Positions 15,858 through 24,982 of a stretch of 64,000 bases of DNA are shown here, in pieces. Under the pieces are notes generated by a model. It was not told the DNA's origin, searched no databases, and saw only the letters and a list, made by a program, of their open reading frames with translations. The DNA is from Methylorubrum populi. GTDB taxonomy: Bacteria; Pseudomonadota; Alphaproteobacteria; Rhizobiales; Beijerinckiaceae. Location of the stretch: the NCBI RefSeq assembly GCF_002355515.1, contig NZ_AP014809.1, positions 1,441,001 through 1,505,000 on the forward strand. Reading direction: 5' to 3'. The first letter of the stretch is position 1, and the number at the start of each line of letters is the position of its first letter. The position numbers and the translations under genes are program-made.

Positions 15858-16589
15858 TCAGTTGGATTTCGGGTCGGTCACGGTGAAGGCGAGCGTCGCC
15901 CCGTAGCTGTCCGCGTCGGCCAGCGCCGGCGTCTGCGAGGGCGTGACGCGGTGGCTGACACCGAGCACCTGCGGGCCGGCACCGCGCAGCGGCACCACCG
16001 CCGCCCCTTGCGCATCCGTCTGGGCGCGGGCCTGATCCGCCTCGCTCCTGAAGCTCACCCCGTCGGTGGCGACCACGCTGGCACCGCCCAGCGGACGGCC
16101 CTCGAACAGCACCCGCACCCGGATCTGGCCCGAGGCCGAGGCCGGCGCCTCCAGCGGAACGATCTCCAGAGGCTGGCCGACCACCGTCCCCCACGGCGCG
16201 CCCGGGCCGGACACGGCCTTGGCGAACTTCACCGACCACAGGCTCTTGTCGGCCTGCGGCAGCATCCGCTTGCTGGCGTTGCGGTAGCTGCCGTCGGGCA
16301 GGCGCACCCAGTAGCCGTTGTCGTAGGCCGCCGCGAACAGCGCCTCGCCCTGGTGCGCGGCCCTCAGCGCCGGGGCCGGGCCGGCATCCAGCTTCGCCTG
16401 CAGCACCACCGCGCCGGACGGTTCGTAGGCGGTGAGGCTCATCAGCTTGCCCGCGCTCGGCAGTTCCGGCTCGTGGGGATGTCCGTAGAGGATCTGCACG
16501 CCGCTGCCGGTCGGGTCGAGCCAGAGGTCGTGGGCGCTGGCCGGGGCGCTGAGGGCGAGGAAGGCGGCCAGGAGGGCGGTCCGTCTCAT
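15858..16589 (-). CDS. DUF4198-family periplasmic protein
   Basis: A 243-residue exported protein: signal peptide LLAAFLALSAPASA, then HDLWLDP, the mature N-terminus typical of DUF4198 proteins, which bind metal through an N-terminal His just after cleavage. The body is two beta-sandwich-like domains (LMSLTAYEPSGAVVLQAKL, GQIRVRVLFEGRPLGGASVV). Family members occur with nickel/cobalt or copper uptake and with TonB-dependent receptors. Start ATG 16589 overlaps the stop of the upstream fragment (ATGA), so it was originally second in an operon. The upstream partner is now truncated, so expression may depend on a new promoter. Confidence 0.8.
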   Translation of the reverse strand: MRRTALLAAFLALSAPASAHDLWLDPTGSGVQILYGHPHEPELPSAGKLMSLTAYEPSGAVVLQAKLDAGPAPALRAAHQGEALFAAAYDNGYWVRLPDGSYRNASKRMLPQADKSLWSVKFAKAVSGPGAPWGTVVGQPLEIVPLEAPASASGQIRVRVLFEGRPLGGASVVATDGVSFRSEADQARAQTDAQGAAVVPLRGAGPQVLGVSHRVTPSQTPALADADSYGATLAFTVTDPKSN

Positions 16590-16891
16590 GGGCGAGGTGC
16601 TCCTGTTGCGAGGCCGTAGGTGAGACCGGCCAGCAGCGACAGGCACGGCTGCGGGCTGGTGAAGATGTCGGCGGCCGTGGCCGATACCGACGAGCCGAAA
16701 TTGAAGATGCTCTTGCTGGTGCGGGCGCCCGGATACCAGGTCGCCTGCCCGTAGGTCGTCCAGCCGCTCTCGTGGATGTAGGCGATGCGGCTGCTCACCC
16801 GCGGATAGGGCGAGGAGCGCAAGCCGCCGTCCTCGGTCAGCGGCTTGGCGCCGATGTAGGACAGGTAGGCCGCGCCGGTCAGGCGACCGGG
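16586..16891 (-). pseudogene. 3' fragment of an operon partner of the DUF4198 gene
   Basis: About 100 codons of coherent, high-GC3 coding sequence (LTGAAYLSYIGAKPLTEDGG, SRIAYIHESGWTTYGQATWY, SPQPCLSLLAGLTYGLATGA). It ends in an ATGA overlap with the DUF4198 start. No start codon with a ribosome site exists; to the right of about 16891 the frame merely reads antisense to the ammonium transporter fragment. The aromatic, alternating pattern could suggest an exported or outer-membrane protein, but I cannot name the family. It appears to be the surviving 3' end of a deleted gene. Confidence 0.5.
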
Positions 16892-16904
16892 GCCGAGCAC
16901 CTGG

Positions 16905-17387
16905 ATGTTCTGGGAGTGGCGCGAAACCAAGCACCCGTCCTTTTCCGGCGTCCTCGTCGGCGCGGTGGCCGGGCTCGCGACGATCACGCCGGCCTCCGGC
17001 TATGTCGAGCCCATCGCCGCCCTGGCGATCGGCGCGACGGCTTGCTACTATGCGAAGTACGTCCAGAGATGGCTCAAGATCGACGACACGCTGGAAGTCT
17101 GGCGGGCCCATGGCGTCGGCGGCCTGACCGGTGCCCTGCTCATCGGGGTCCTGGCCAGCCCGCACATCAATCAGGTCTCGGCGAGCCTGCAGCAATTCGG
17201 CGTCCAGCTTCTCGCCGTCGCCGTCGTCGGCACTTATGCCGCCTTCATCACCCTCGTGATCCTGACGGGTCTCGATCACTTCGGCACGCTGCGGGTGCCG
17301 GAGGAGATCCAGGAGGAGGGGCTCGACACGATGCTCGGCGAGCGCGCCTTCAACCTGTGGAACATGGATCGCACCCTCCCGAAATAG
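16905..17387 (+). pseudogene. Truncated ammonium transporter (Amt/MEP C-terminal fragment)
   Basis: 160 codons matching the C-terminal 40% of AmtB-type transporters: HPSFSGVLVGAVAGLATITP followed by ASGYVEPIAALAIGA, then DDTLEVWRAHGVGGLTGALL with the conserved His of the second twin-His position, and a C-terminal regulatory tail. Full Amt proteins have about 400 or more residues and 11 transmembrane helices; only about four to five remain. The ATG at 16905 is internal and has no good ribosome site. The cut lies within 15 bases of the end of the opposing fragment at 16891, so both were broken by one event. Confidence 0.8.
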
Positions 17388-17583
17388 CCGCCCTGCGATC
17401 AACGCGCCCGGAAGGCGGGAGACGGCGTCGGGCCGTGCGCCTTTCGGTCTTGACGCGCGTTCCGCTCCGATCTTGCGGGACGGCGGAGCGAGGGCGAGCG
17501 AGGATGAAGAGCGGGCGCCGCCTCGGGAGCGCTCGGCGATGGATCGGCGGGACCGAAAGCGGCCTCACCGGGATCATCGGAGA

Positions 17584-19089
17584 TCAGTCCGCCTTGTTGC
17601 CGAGGGCAACGGCGACGAAGCGGGTCCGGCCCTTGGCGCTCTTCACCCGCATCAGCACCGCCTTGCGGCCATTCGCCTCCGCCGCGCGGATCTGCGCCTG
17701 CACGTCGGAGGGCTTCGACACGCTGGTCCCGGCGACATCCAGGATCACGTCGCCCTGGGCGATGCCCTTGGCCGCCGCCGGCCCGTCGGGATCGACATCC
17801 ATCACCGCCACACCCTCGTCACCGAGGCCGATCTCGCCGGCCGGGGCCAGGCTCAGGCCGAGCCGGGTCTGACCGCCCGGCGCGTAGTCGCCACGGCTCG
17901 TCACCTCGCCGTCGCCCGGCAGCGTGCCGAGCTCGACCGTGGCCACGTCGCTCTTGCCGCCGCGCAGGTAGGCCAGCTTCACCTCGGTGCCCGGCTTGAG
18001 GCCGGCGATGCGGCGCGACAGGTCGCGGGCATCGTTGACCGGCGCACCGTTGACCGACTCGATCACGTCGCCCGGCTTCAGCCCGGCCTTGGCGGCCGGC
18101 GTCCCGCTCTCGGCGTGATCGACCAGGGCGCCCTTCGCCTTGTCGAGGCCGAGACCCTCGGCGATGTCCTTGGTCACCGGCTGCACCTGCACGCCGAGAT
18201 AGCCGCGCACCACCTTGCCGTCGGTGCGGAGCTGATCGACCACCGTCTGCACGGTCTCGGCGGGGATCGCGAAGGCGAGGCCGACCGAGCCGCCCGACGG
18301 CGAGGCAATCGCCGTGTTCACGCCGACGACCTCGCCGTTGACGTTGAAGGTCGGGCCTCCGGAATTGCCCTTGTTGATCGGCGCGTCGATCTGCAGGAAG
18401 TCGTCGTAGGGGCCGGCACCGATGTCGCGGCCGCGGGCCGAGACGATGCCGGCGGTCACGGTGCCGCCGAGGCCGAACGGGTTGCCGATGGCCACGACCC
18501 AGTCGCCGACGCGGGGGGCGCCCTTGCCGAACTGGACGTAGGGGTAGCTGCCGCTCTCATTGATCTTGAGCAGCGCGATGTCGGTCTTGGGGTCCTTGCC
18601 GATCACCTTGGCATCGAGGGTGCGGCCGTCGTCGAGGGTGACCTGCACGGTCTTGGCCTTGTCGACGACGTGGTTGTTGGTGACCACGTAGCCGTCCGCC
18701 GAGATGATGAAGCCGGAGCCGGCCCCGCCCCGCGGCAGCATCCCGCGCCCGCCCGGCCCGCCCTGTCCGCCCCCTTGGCCGAAGCGCTTGAAGAACTCGC
18801 GCAATTGCGGCGGCACCTGCTGGAGGTTCGGGTTGCCGGGGCCGTCGTCATCGTCGTCGAGGCCGCTGTCGAGCTTCACCTTCACGGCGACGACGCCGGG
18901 CTTCACCTTGTCGACTACGTTGGCGAAGGATCCCGGCGGGTGCTCGGGCGCCTCGATCGGGGTCTTGGGCAGGGCCTGGGCGTAGGCGGGCATGGCGGGC
19001 TCGGTCAGGCCGAAGCCGGCGGCTGCGCCCGCGACGAGGGCGGCCGCAGCGACGGAGGCGAAGGCACGGCGGCGGACGATCAGAGTCAT
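17584..19089 (-). CDS. degP: DegP/HtrA-family periplasmic serine protease (Do-like)
   Basis: A 501-residue periplasmic protease/chaperone that degrades misfolded envelope proteins. The signal region RRRAFASVAAAALVAGAAAG is followed by a trypsin-like domain with an intact triad: His140 in VTNNHVVD, Asp170 in TDIALLKI and Ser243 in GNSGGPTF. Two PDZ domains follow (GYLGVQVQPVTKDIAEGLGL with GLKPGDVIESVNGAPV, and GIAQGDVILDVAGTSVSKP). A Gly/Pro-rich loop (GQGGGQGGPGGRGMLPRGG) precedes the protease core. Start ATG 19089 is supported by a CGGAGAG ribosome site; upstream in-frame codons lack one. Monocistronic, with 400 bases of intergenic space upstream. Confidence 0.95.
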   Translation of the reverse strand: MTLIVRRRAFASVAAAALVAGAAAGFGLTEPAMPAYAQALPKTPIEAPEHPPGSFANVVDKVKPGVVAVKVKLDSGLDDDDDGPGNPNLQQVPPQLREFFKRFGQGGGQGGPGGRGMLPRGGAGSGFIISADGYVVTNNHVVDKAKTVQVTLDDGRTLDAKVIGKDPKTDIALLKINESGSYPYVQFGKGAPRVGDWVVAIGNPFGLGGTVTAGIVSARGRDIGAGPYDDFLQIDAPINKGNSGGPTFNVNGEVVGVNTAIASPSGGSVGLAFAIPAETVQTVVDQLRTDGKVVRGYLGVQVQPVTKDIAEGLGLDKAKGALVDHAESGTPAAKAGLKPGDVIESVNGAPVNDARDLSRRIAGLKPGTEVKLAYLRGGKSDVATVELGTLPGDGEVTSRGDYAPGGQTRLGLSLAPAGEIGLGDEGVAVMDVDPDGPAAAKGIAQGDVILDVAGTSVSKPSDVQAQIRAAEANGRKAVLMRVKSAKGRTRFVAVALGNKAD

Positions 19090-19409
19090 GGAACTCTCCG
19101 AGGATCGATCACGGGGGATGCCGCCCTGACGTGCCGGAATGCAGCCGGACGTCGGACTATGGGACAATGAACGAAAGTCTAGGTTGTGCCACCCGCGGAC
19201 TAGACGGCGACGAGGTTACATCCGGGCCCGTTGCGGCCGTCACCGGGAGCTGACGTGGCCCTGTTCGCCGCGGCAGGTCTCAGCGGCCGGCCGCCCGGCC
19301 TTCTCCTTCGGGATGCCGATTCCCGAGCGGTCGCCGGAGGCTCGGGTCACGCCGGTCGTAGGCAGGCGGTTCACCCTCCGGCGGACTGACACGGGCTTGA
19401 AAGATCATC

Positions 19410-19424
19410 AGCTAATTGATAGCT
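19410..19424. promoter_or_regulatory. Palindromic operator candidate for the MarR regulator
   Basis: The inverted repeat AGCTA-ATTGA-TAGCT lies 65 bases upstream of the marR start in an unusually AT-rich patch of the 400-base gap between degP and marR. MarR proteins typically bind short AT-rich palindromes over their own promoter. Apart from this site I see nothing in 19090-19488 except the outward promoters that must be there. Confidence 0.5.
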
Positions 19425-19488
19425 TCCTACCCGTACTTTCCTGAGGCTCCGGGGCGAGTTCGTTCAGGGTCGAGGCGGACGGGTCGAG

Positions 19489-19977
19489 ATGACCGACGAG
19501 ACTCTGCGCCGCTTGCGTCTGGCCTACACCCACACGCTCCTGCTCTCCGGGCGGCAATGGCGCCGGCTCGCCAATGCGGCGACCGAGGCGCACGGGATCT
19601 CCGAGGCGAAGGCGCTGCCGCTGGTTCTGATCGGGCGCCTGGGGGGCGAGCCGCGCCAGAACGCCCTGGCGGAGGCGGTGGGCATCGAGGGGCCGTCGCT
19701 GGTCCGCCTCCTCGACCAGCTGGAGGCGGCCGGCTTGGTCCGGCGCCGGGAGGACCCGAGCGACCGGCGCGCGAAGGTTCTGAGCCTGACACCCGCCGGG
19801 GAGGCCGTCGTCGCCCGGATCGAGGCCGACCTCGACCGGCTCCGTGAGACCGCCTTCGCGGGGGTCAGCGCCGCCGACCTGGAGGCCGGCTTGCGGGTGT
19901 TCCAGGCGATCCAGCGTCATGTCGGCGGTGGCGTGGAATCCGAGGCGGACGCGGGCAGGCAGGAGCCCGCGGGATGA
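19489..19977 (+). CDS. MarR-family transcriptional regulator
   Basis: A 162-residue winged-helix regulator. The helix-turn-helix is LGGEPRQNALAEAVGIEGPS followed by LVRLLDQLEAAGLVRR, and the wing is REDPSDRRAKVLSLTPAGEA, the classic MarR signature (DxRD/R-x-K-x-x-x-L-T). It is first in an operon with an FUSC permease, DUF1656 and HlyD proteins, overlapping the next gene by 4 bases (ATGA). Likely a local repressor of aromatic-acid or antibiotic efflux that releases DNA upon binding a small acid. Confidence 0.93.
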   Translation: MTDETLRRLRLAYTHTLLLSGRQWRRLANAATEAHGISEAKALPLVLIGRLGGEPRQNALAEAVGIEGPSLVRLLDQLEAAGLVRRREDPSDRRAKVLSLTPAGEAVVARIEADLDRLRETAFAGVSAADLEAGLRVFQAIQRHVGGGVESEADAGRQEPAG

Positions 19978-22025
19978 CCCTTCCAGGCTGGCGCGACTGG
20001 GCCTTCTCGCTCAAGACCTTCGGGGCCGGCATGCTGGCCCTGTACCTGGCGTTCTGGATCGATCTGCCCAAACCCTACTGGGCGCTCGGGACCGTCTACA
20101 TCACGAGTCAGGTGCTGGCCGGCGCCACCCGCTCGAAGGCGCTCTACCGGGTGCTCGGCACGCTGCTCGGGGCCATCGTCTCGGTCATCCTCGTCCCGAA
20201 CCTCGCCGACGCGCCGGAACTGCTGACGGTCGCGATCGCGCTCTGGGTCGCCCTCTGCCTGTACGTCTCGTTGCTCGACCGCACGCCGCGCAGTTACCTG
20301 ATGATGCTCGGCGGCTACACGGCGGCCCTGATCGGGTTTCCCAGCGTGGCCGAGCCCGGAACGATGTTCGACACCGCCGTGGCCCGCACCGAGGAGATCA
20401 CCCTCGGGATCCTCTGCGCCAGCCTCGTCAACACCGTCGTGCTGCCGCAATCGGTGGCGCCCGCGATCGCGAGCCGGCTCGACCTGTGGCTGCGCGGAGC
20501 GCGCGGCTGGGTGATCGAGGTGCTCGGCCGCAATCGCACGGGCGAGGACAGCCAGGCCAAGCGCCTGCGGCTCGCCGCGGATGCGGTTGCGTTCGACGCC
20601 CTGGCGACGCCGCTGCGCTACGACATGACCGGCGCCGAGCGCTCGGTCGACGCCATGGCGACGCTCCGCCAGCACATGCTGATGTTCCTGCCCATCGCCT
20701 CGGCGATCGCCGACCGCATCGAGGCGCTGCAGCGGGCAGGCGGGCTGCCGCAGGCCGTGCGCGGCCTCCTCGACGACATGGCGGACTGGCTCGGCACGGG
20801 AACGACCGATCCGGCGCAGGCCCGGCGCCTCAAGGCGAGTGCGAGCGCGCTGGAGCCCGAACTCGGCGAGCACCCGTCCTGGAACGACCTCGTGCTCGCG
20901 AGCCTCCTGGCGCGCCTGCGCGACTTCATCGACCTGCGCCAGGACACCCGCCTGCTGCAGCGCCACGTCGCCGACGGAACACCGGTGACGGAGACCCTAG
21001 CCTTCCGCTACACCGCAGCCGCGCGCACGATCCGTCACCGGGATCACGGCATGGCCTTCCTGTCCGGGTTCGGCGTGTTCCTCTCGATCGTGCTCACCTG
21101 CGCGATCTGGATCGCGACCGGCTGGCCCGACGGGGCCGGCGCCCCGATGATGGCGGCGGTCGGATGCAGCTTCTTCGCGGCGCAGGACGACCCGGCGCCC
21201 TTCATCGTCAGCTTCGCCAATTCCGCGATTCTCGGGGCGCTCGGAGCGGGGGCCTACCTGTTCGCCATCCTGCCGCTCGCGACCACCTTCGAGATGCTGG
21301 CGCTGGCGCTCGCGCCCGGGCTTCTGCTCTGCGGAGTGTTCATGACGCAGCCGAAGACCGCCCCCCTGGCGATGGGCGCGGCGGTCAACGGCTCGGCGAT
21401 GATCGCGCTCCAGGGCAGCTACACCGGGGAGTTTGCGGCCTTCACCAATTCCGCGATCGCCGTCATCCTCGGAATGTGGTCGGCAGCCGTCGTCACGCGG
21501 CTCGTCCGCTCGGTCGGGGCCGGCTGGTCGGCGCGGCGCCTGCGCGCGGTCAACCGGCGCAGCCTCGCCGAGGCCGCGGAGCGGCGCGGCGCGCAGAACG
21601 GCCTCGAACTGGCGGCGCTCATGCTCGACCGCGTCGGGCTGATCGCGCCGCGCCTCGCCGCCCTGCCGCCGGACGACGCGGAATGGACCGCCGACCTCCT
21701 CGCCGAGGTCCGCGTCGGCATCAACGTGGTCGAGTTGCGCCGTGACCGGCACCGGCTCTCGGCCTCGGCGCGCGGCGCCGTCGAGGCGCTTCTCGCCGCG
21801 CTCGCGCGCCGCTTCCGGAGCGGAGCGGCCGATCCGGCGCCCGGTTTGCCCAACCCCCTCCTCGACACCCTCGATCGGGCGCTCGACGCGCTCTCGGTCG
21901 AGGCCCGGCAGGCCGCCGGGCGCGCGGCTCTGATGGGTCTCGTCGGCATCCGCCGCGGCCTGTTCCCGGATGCGCCGCCCTACGGCGCGCCCGTCCCCGC
22001 CACCGAACCGGGTCTCGCGGCATGA
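19974..22025 (+). CDS. FUSC-family (AaeB-like) efflux permease
   Basis: A 683-residue inner-membrane protein with two blocks of transmembrane helices. The N-terminal block includes FGAGMLALYLAFWIDLPKPY and WALGTVYITSQVLAGATRSKA, a FUSC hallmark; the second starts near residue 345 (FLSGFGVFLSIVLTCAIWIA). Each block is followed by a soluble helical region. AaeB/YccS relatives export aromatic carboxylic acids with a periplasmic adaptor. It overlaps marR at its start and DUF1656 at its end by 4 bases each. Confidence 0.9.
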   Translation: MTLPGWRDWAFSLKTFGAGMLALYLAFWIDLPKPYWALGTVYITSQVLAGATRSKALYRVLGTLLGAIVSVILVPNLADAPELLTVAIALWVALCLYVSLLDRTPRSYLMMLGGYTAALIGFPSVAEPGTMFDTAVARTEEITLGILCASLVNTVVLPQSVAPAIASRLDLWLRGARGWVIEVLGRNRTGEDSQAKRLRLAADAVAFDALATPLRYDMTGAERSVDAMATLRQHMLMFLPIASAIADRIEALQRAGGLPQAVRGLLDDMADWLGTGTTDPAQARRLKASASALEPELGEHPSWNDLVLASLLARLRDFIDLRQDTRLLQRHVADGTPVTETLAFRYTAAARTIRHRDHGMAFLSGFGVFLSIVLTCAIWIATGWPDGAGAPMMAAVGCSFFAAQDDPAPFIVSFANSAILGALGAGAYLFAILPLATTFEMLALALAPGLLLCGVFMTQPKTAPLAMGAAVNGSAMIALQGSYTGEFAAFTNSAIAVILGMWSAAVVTRLVRSVGAGWSARRLRAVNRRSLAEAAERRGAQNGLELAALMLDRVGLIAPRLAALPPDDAEWTADLLAEVRVGINVVELRRDRHRLSASARGAVEALLAALARRFRSGAADPAPGLPNPLLDTLDRALDALSVEARQAAGRAALMGLVGIRRGLFPDAPPYGAPVPATEPGLAA

Positions 22026-22231
22026 CGGGCGAGTTCGACCTCTACGGCGTCTTCGTCCCGAGCCTCGCGGCCTGGATGCTCGTCGCCTTCGCCATCAGCG
22101 TGCCGCTTCGGCGGATCCTGGCCGGCCTCGGCCTCTACCGCCTCGTCTGGCACCGTCCGCTCTTCGACCTCGCCCTCTACGTGGTCCTGCTCGGCGCGGT
22201 CGTCGCGGTGGCGGTGCCGCTCACCTCGTGA
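22022..22231 (+). CDS. DUF1656 small membrane protein (AaeX-like)
   Basis: A 69-residue protein with two transmembrane helices (LAAWMLVAFAISVPL and LALYVVLLGAVVAVAVPL) joined by a basic loop, as in AaeX/DUF1656. It always travels between FUSC permeases and HlyD adaptors; its precise role is unknown. It is in a 4-base overlap with the permease. Confidence 0.9.
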   Translation: MTGEFDLYGVFVPSLAAWMLVAFAISVPLRRILAGLGLYRLVWHRPLFDLALYVVLLGAVVAVAVPLTS

Positions 22232-22279
22232 GCGGACGCTCCCCCCTCGTCCCGCACTCCCCCCGTCCGGATCGATCCC

Positions 22280-23230
22280 ATGCCCCGGTTCCTCGCCCTC
22301 ACCGTCCGCCTCCTCGTCACGCTCGGGATGGTGGCGGTCGCCGTGGTCGTGGGCTTGGCGCTGTGGGACTACTACATGGAAGCCCCCTGGACCCGGGACG
22401 GGCGCGTGCGCGCCGACGTCGTCGCCGTCGCCCCCGACGTGTCGGGCCTCGTCACCGAAGTCCTGGTCCAGGACAACCAGATCGTGAAGCGCGGCGACGT
22501 GCTGTTCCGCATCGATCCCGACCGCTTTGCCCTCGCCCTGCGGCAGGCCGAGGCGATGGTCGCCGGCAAGCAGGCGACGATGGAGCAGGCGGCGGCCGAC
22601 TACGCCCGCTACGCGAAGCTCAGCGACGCCGCCGTGTCGCAGCAGAGGGTCGAGGCGGCCCGGGCGACCGACCTGGAGGCCAAGGCCGCCTACGGGCAGG
22701 CGATCGCCGACCGGGACTTGGCCAAGCTCAACCTCGAACGCTCCGCCGTGAAGGCCTCGGTCAATGGCCGCATCACCAACATGGAGTTGCGGCCCGGCGC
22801 CTACGTCACCACCGGCCGGGGCGTGATGGCGCTCATCGACAGCGATACGCTGCGGGTCGAGGGCTATTTCGAGGAGACCAAGCTGCCGCGCATCCATGTC
22901 GGGGACCCGGCCCGCATCCGGCTGATGGGTGAGAGCGCCACGCTGACGGGCCGGGTCGAGAGCTTCGCGGGCGGGATCGAGGACCGCGAGCGCACGGCCG
23001 GGTCCAACCTGCTCGCCAGCGTGAACCCGACCTTCGCCTGGGTGCGCCTCGCCCAGCGCATCCCGGTCCGGATCAAGCTCGACAGCGTCGCCGACGAGGT
23101 CCGGCTCGTCTCCGGCCGCACGGCGACCGTCGCGGTCGAGCCGGAGGGCGAGGCGCCGGGTTTCGACCTGTTCCGGTTCTGGCGCGGGGGGCCGGCCCCC
23201 GCCGCCCCTCCGCAGGATCGGACGCGCTGA
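22280..23230 (+). CDS. HlyD-family membrane-fusion protein (AaeA-like)
   Basis: A 316-residue periplasmic adaptor anchored by one N-terminal helix (LLVTLGMVAVAVVVGLALWD). Biotinyl-lipoyl-like halves (VVAVAPDVSGLVTEVLVQDN and VNGRITNMELRPGAYVTTGR) flank a helical hairpin, and a beta-barrel domain follows (LRVEGYFEETKLPRIHVGD). It completes the MarR-FUSC-DUF1656-HlyD operon. An outer-membrane factor is not encoded nearby, so a shared TolC is implied. The tail is followed by a short direct repeat of GATCGGACGCGCTGAGGA around the stop codon. Confidence 0.93.
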   Translation: MPRFLALTVRLLVTLGMVAVAVVVGLALWDYYMEAPWTRDGRVRADVVAVAPDVSGLVTEVLVQDNQIVKRGDVLFRIDPDRFALALRQAEAMVAGKQATMEQAAADYARYAKLSDAAVSQQRVEAARATDLEAKAAYGQAIADRDLAKLNLERSAVKASVNGRITNMELRPGAYVTTGRGVMALIDSDTLRVEGYFEETKLPRIHVGDPARIRLMGESATLTGRVESFAGGIEDRERTAGSNLLASVNPTFAWVRLAQRIPVRIKLDSVADEVRLVSGRTATVAVEPEGEAPGFDLFRFWRGGPAPAAPPQDRTR

Positions 23231-23359
23231 GGATCGGACGCGCTGAGGACCGGGCGAGCCGGAGGCGCCGCTTCGGGGATCCGCCTTCGGCCGGAACGCC
23301 GTGCGACGATGCCCGCCCTCGAGCCGGCCGCGTGGCGCGGCGCGAGGGGAGCGTGATCG

Positions 23360-23989
23360 TCAGTTGTCGGGAAGGCGGGTCCGGGGACGGTACCGCGGAA
23401 GGGTCCAGCCCAGGCGGAGGGAGACCGCCCGCAGGAGCAGGGCGACGAGAAAGCCGGAGCCGAGCGCGAGTTCCCGCGGCGCGCCGAGTGCGGCCAGGGC
23501 CACATAGGTGGCCGCACCGGCTCCCGCCGCCGAGGCGTAGATCTCCCGGCTGAGGATCACCGGACTGTCGCCCCCGAGGAGATCGCGGATGACGCCCCCG
23601 AAGGTCGCGGTCACCACGCCCATCACGACGGCCACGGCTCCGCTCGCTCCGGCCTGGATCGCCGTCTCGGCGCCGGCCACCGCGAAGAGCGCGAGGCCGA
23701 GGGCATCGAGCCGGATCAGGGCGCGATAGCGCGATTGCGGGATGTGCGCGACGAAGAACACGGCGCAGGAGACGACGAGGCACGCGAGGAGGTAGGCGGG
23801 CCGCTGCGTCCAGAAGACGGGCGATCCGAGCAGCAGGTCGCGCAGCGTCCCGCCCCCGATCCCCGTCGCGGTGCCCAGCACGGCGAAGCCGACGAAGTCC
23901 ATCGCCTTTCGGGAGGCCACGAGGGCTCCGGTGATCGTGAAGACGATCACCCCGAGCCAGTCCAGGGTCGCGGTCGCAGTCTCGAACAT
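23360..23989 (-). CDS. UPF0126/TRIC-family transporter (putative glycine transporter)
   Basis: A 209-residue membrane protein with seven helices and an internal duplication. Each half carries the family signature: GFAVLGTATGIGGGTLRDLLLG and VMGVVTATFGGVIRDLLGG. The family (PF03458) includes E. coli YadS/YicG, linked to glycine uptake, and bacterial TRIC channels. It begins 46 bases after the L,D-transpeptidase gene on the same strand, with no visible terminator between. It is thus probably under the tandem glycine riboswitch at 25005-25185, which supports glycine as substrate. Confidence 0.9.
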   Translation of the reverse strand: MFETATATLDWLGVIVFTITGALVASRKAMDFVGFAVLGTATGIGGGTLRDLLLGSPVFWTQRPAYLLACLVVSCAVFFVAHIPQSRYRALIRLDALGLALFAVAGAETAIQAGASGAVAVVMGVVTATFGGVIRDLLGGDSPVILSREIYASAAGAGAATYVALAALGAPRELALGSGFLVALLLRAVSLRLGWTLPRYRPRTRLPDN

Positions 23990-24034
23990 CGTTCTCAGTC
24001 CAGCCGGGGATCCGGTTCGTCAGGGATTGCGGGG

Positions 24035-24766
24035 CTACCGGAAGAGCAGCACTTGGTTGTCGGCGCGGGAGGGGCCGTCCCACTCGCGCTGGACCATCAC
24101 CTCCGGCGGCGAGGACTTCACGACGACCGTCGTGCCGAGGGGAACCCGGCCGTACAGGTCGTGGATGTCCTCGTTGAGGAGACGGATGCAGCCCGAGGAA
24201 TCGGTGCCGCCGACGGTCCAGGGCTCGTTGGTGCCGTGGATGCGGTAGAGCGTGTCCCGCTCGCCCTGGTAGAGGTAGAGGGCACGGCAGCCGAGCGGAT
24301 TGTGGATGCCGGGCTCGACGTAGCGCGGGATGTCGGGCCGCCGCTTCAGCATGGCCGGCGTCGGGCGCCAGCCCGGCCATTTCGCCTTGCGTCTGACCAC
24401 CGCGACGCCCGACCACGTGAAGCCGGCCCGGCCCACCCCGATGCCGTAGCGCAGGGCCGTCCGGTCCTCGCGGACGAGGAAGAGGAAGCGCTGGTGCGTG
24501 TCGACGACCAGTGTCCCGGCGCGCTCGGGGCCGTCGTAATCCACGATCTGCCGGCGGAACGCCGCCGGAACGAGGGTCAGGTCGACCATCGGTACGTTGA
24601 AGGGCTCGTCCGGGATCTCGCCGATGAACCACGCGTCGCGGTTCGTGGCGGGATCGACGGGCTCCGGAGCCTTCGGGACCGGTTCGGCCTCCCAGAAGAA
24701 GGCGTGCGCGCGGGCCGGCGCGAGGATGGCGGCGGCGAGGAGGAGGGAGCGGCGGGTGGCCAGCAT
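24035..24766 (-). CDS. L,D-transpeptidase (YkuD/ErfK family)
   Basis: A 243-residue exported enzyme. The signal peptide RRSLLLAAAILAPARAHA is followed by a YkuD domain beginning AGTLVVDTHQRFLFLVRED. The catalytic motif is intact: His177 in RIHGTN and Cys193 in SSGCIRL. The family cross-links peptidoglycan 3-3, attaches envelope proteins, or exchanges the terminal D-Ala of tetrapeptides for glycine or D-amino acids. Start ATG 24766 is the one that places the signal peptide at the N-terminus; upstream codons lack a ribosome site. The gene is preceded by about 240 bases of leader and then a tandem glycine riboswitch on the same strand. Confidence 0.92.
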   Translation of the reverse strand: MLATRRSLLLAAAILAPARAHAFFWEAEPVPKAPEPVDPATNRDAWFIGEIPDEPFNVPMVDLTLVPAAFRRQIVDYDGPERAGTLVVDTHQRFLFLVREDRTALRYGIGVGRAGFTWSGVAVVRRKAKWPGWRPTPAMLKRRPDIPRYVEPGIHNPLGCRALYLYQGERDTLYRIHGTNEPWTVGGTDSSGCIRLLNEDIHDLYGRVPLGTTVVVKSSPPEVMVQREWDGPSRADNQVLLFR

Positions 24767-24982
24767 CGTCGTGGCTCCAGTCGGTGGTTCGATGGTCCGA
24801 GCATCGCCGAGCCTGCCCGGCCGCGCGGGGGCGGTGTCCGGGCACGCGTCGGCATCCGGGCTCGAAGGACGAGCTTGCCGGCCGATCGGATCGCGAAGGG
24901 AAGAGGACCGTGGGCAGCCCCGCGTGGGGTGGCCTATGGAGCCGTCTAGGGGTCGGTCATCGCGCAGGCCTCCGGGGTCGCT

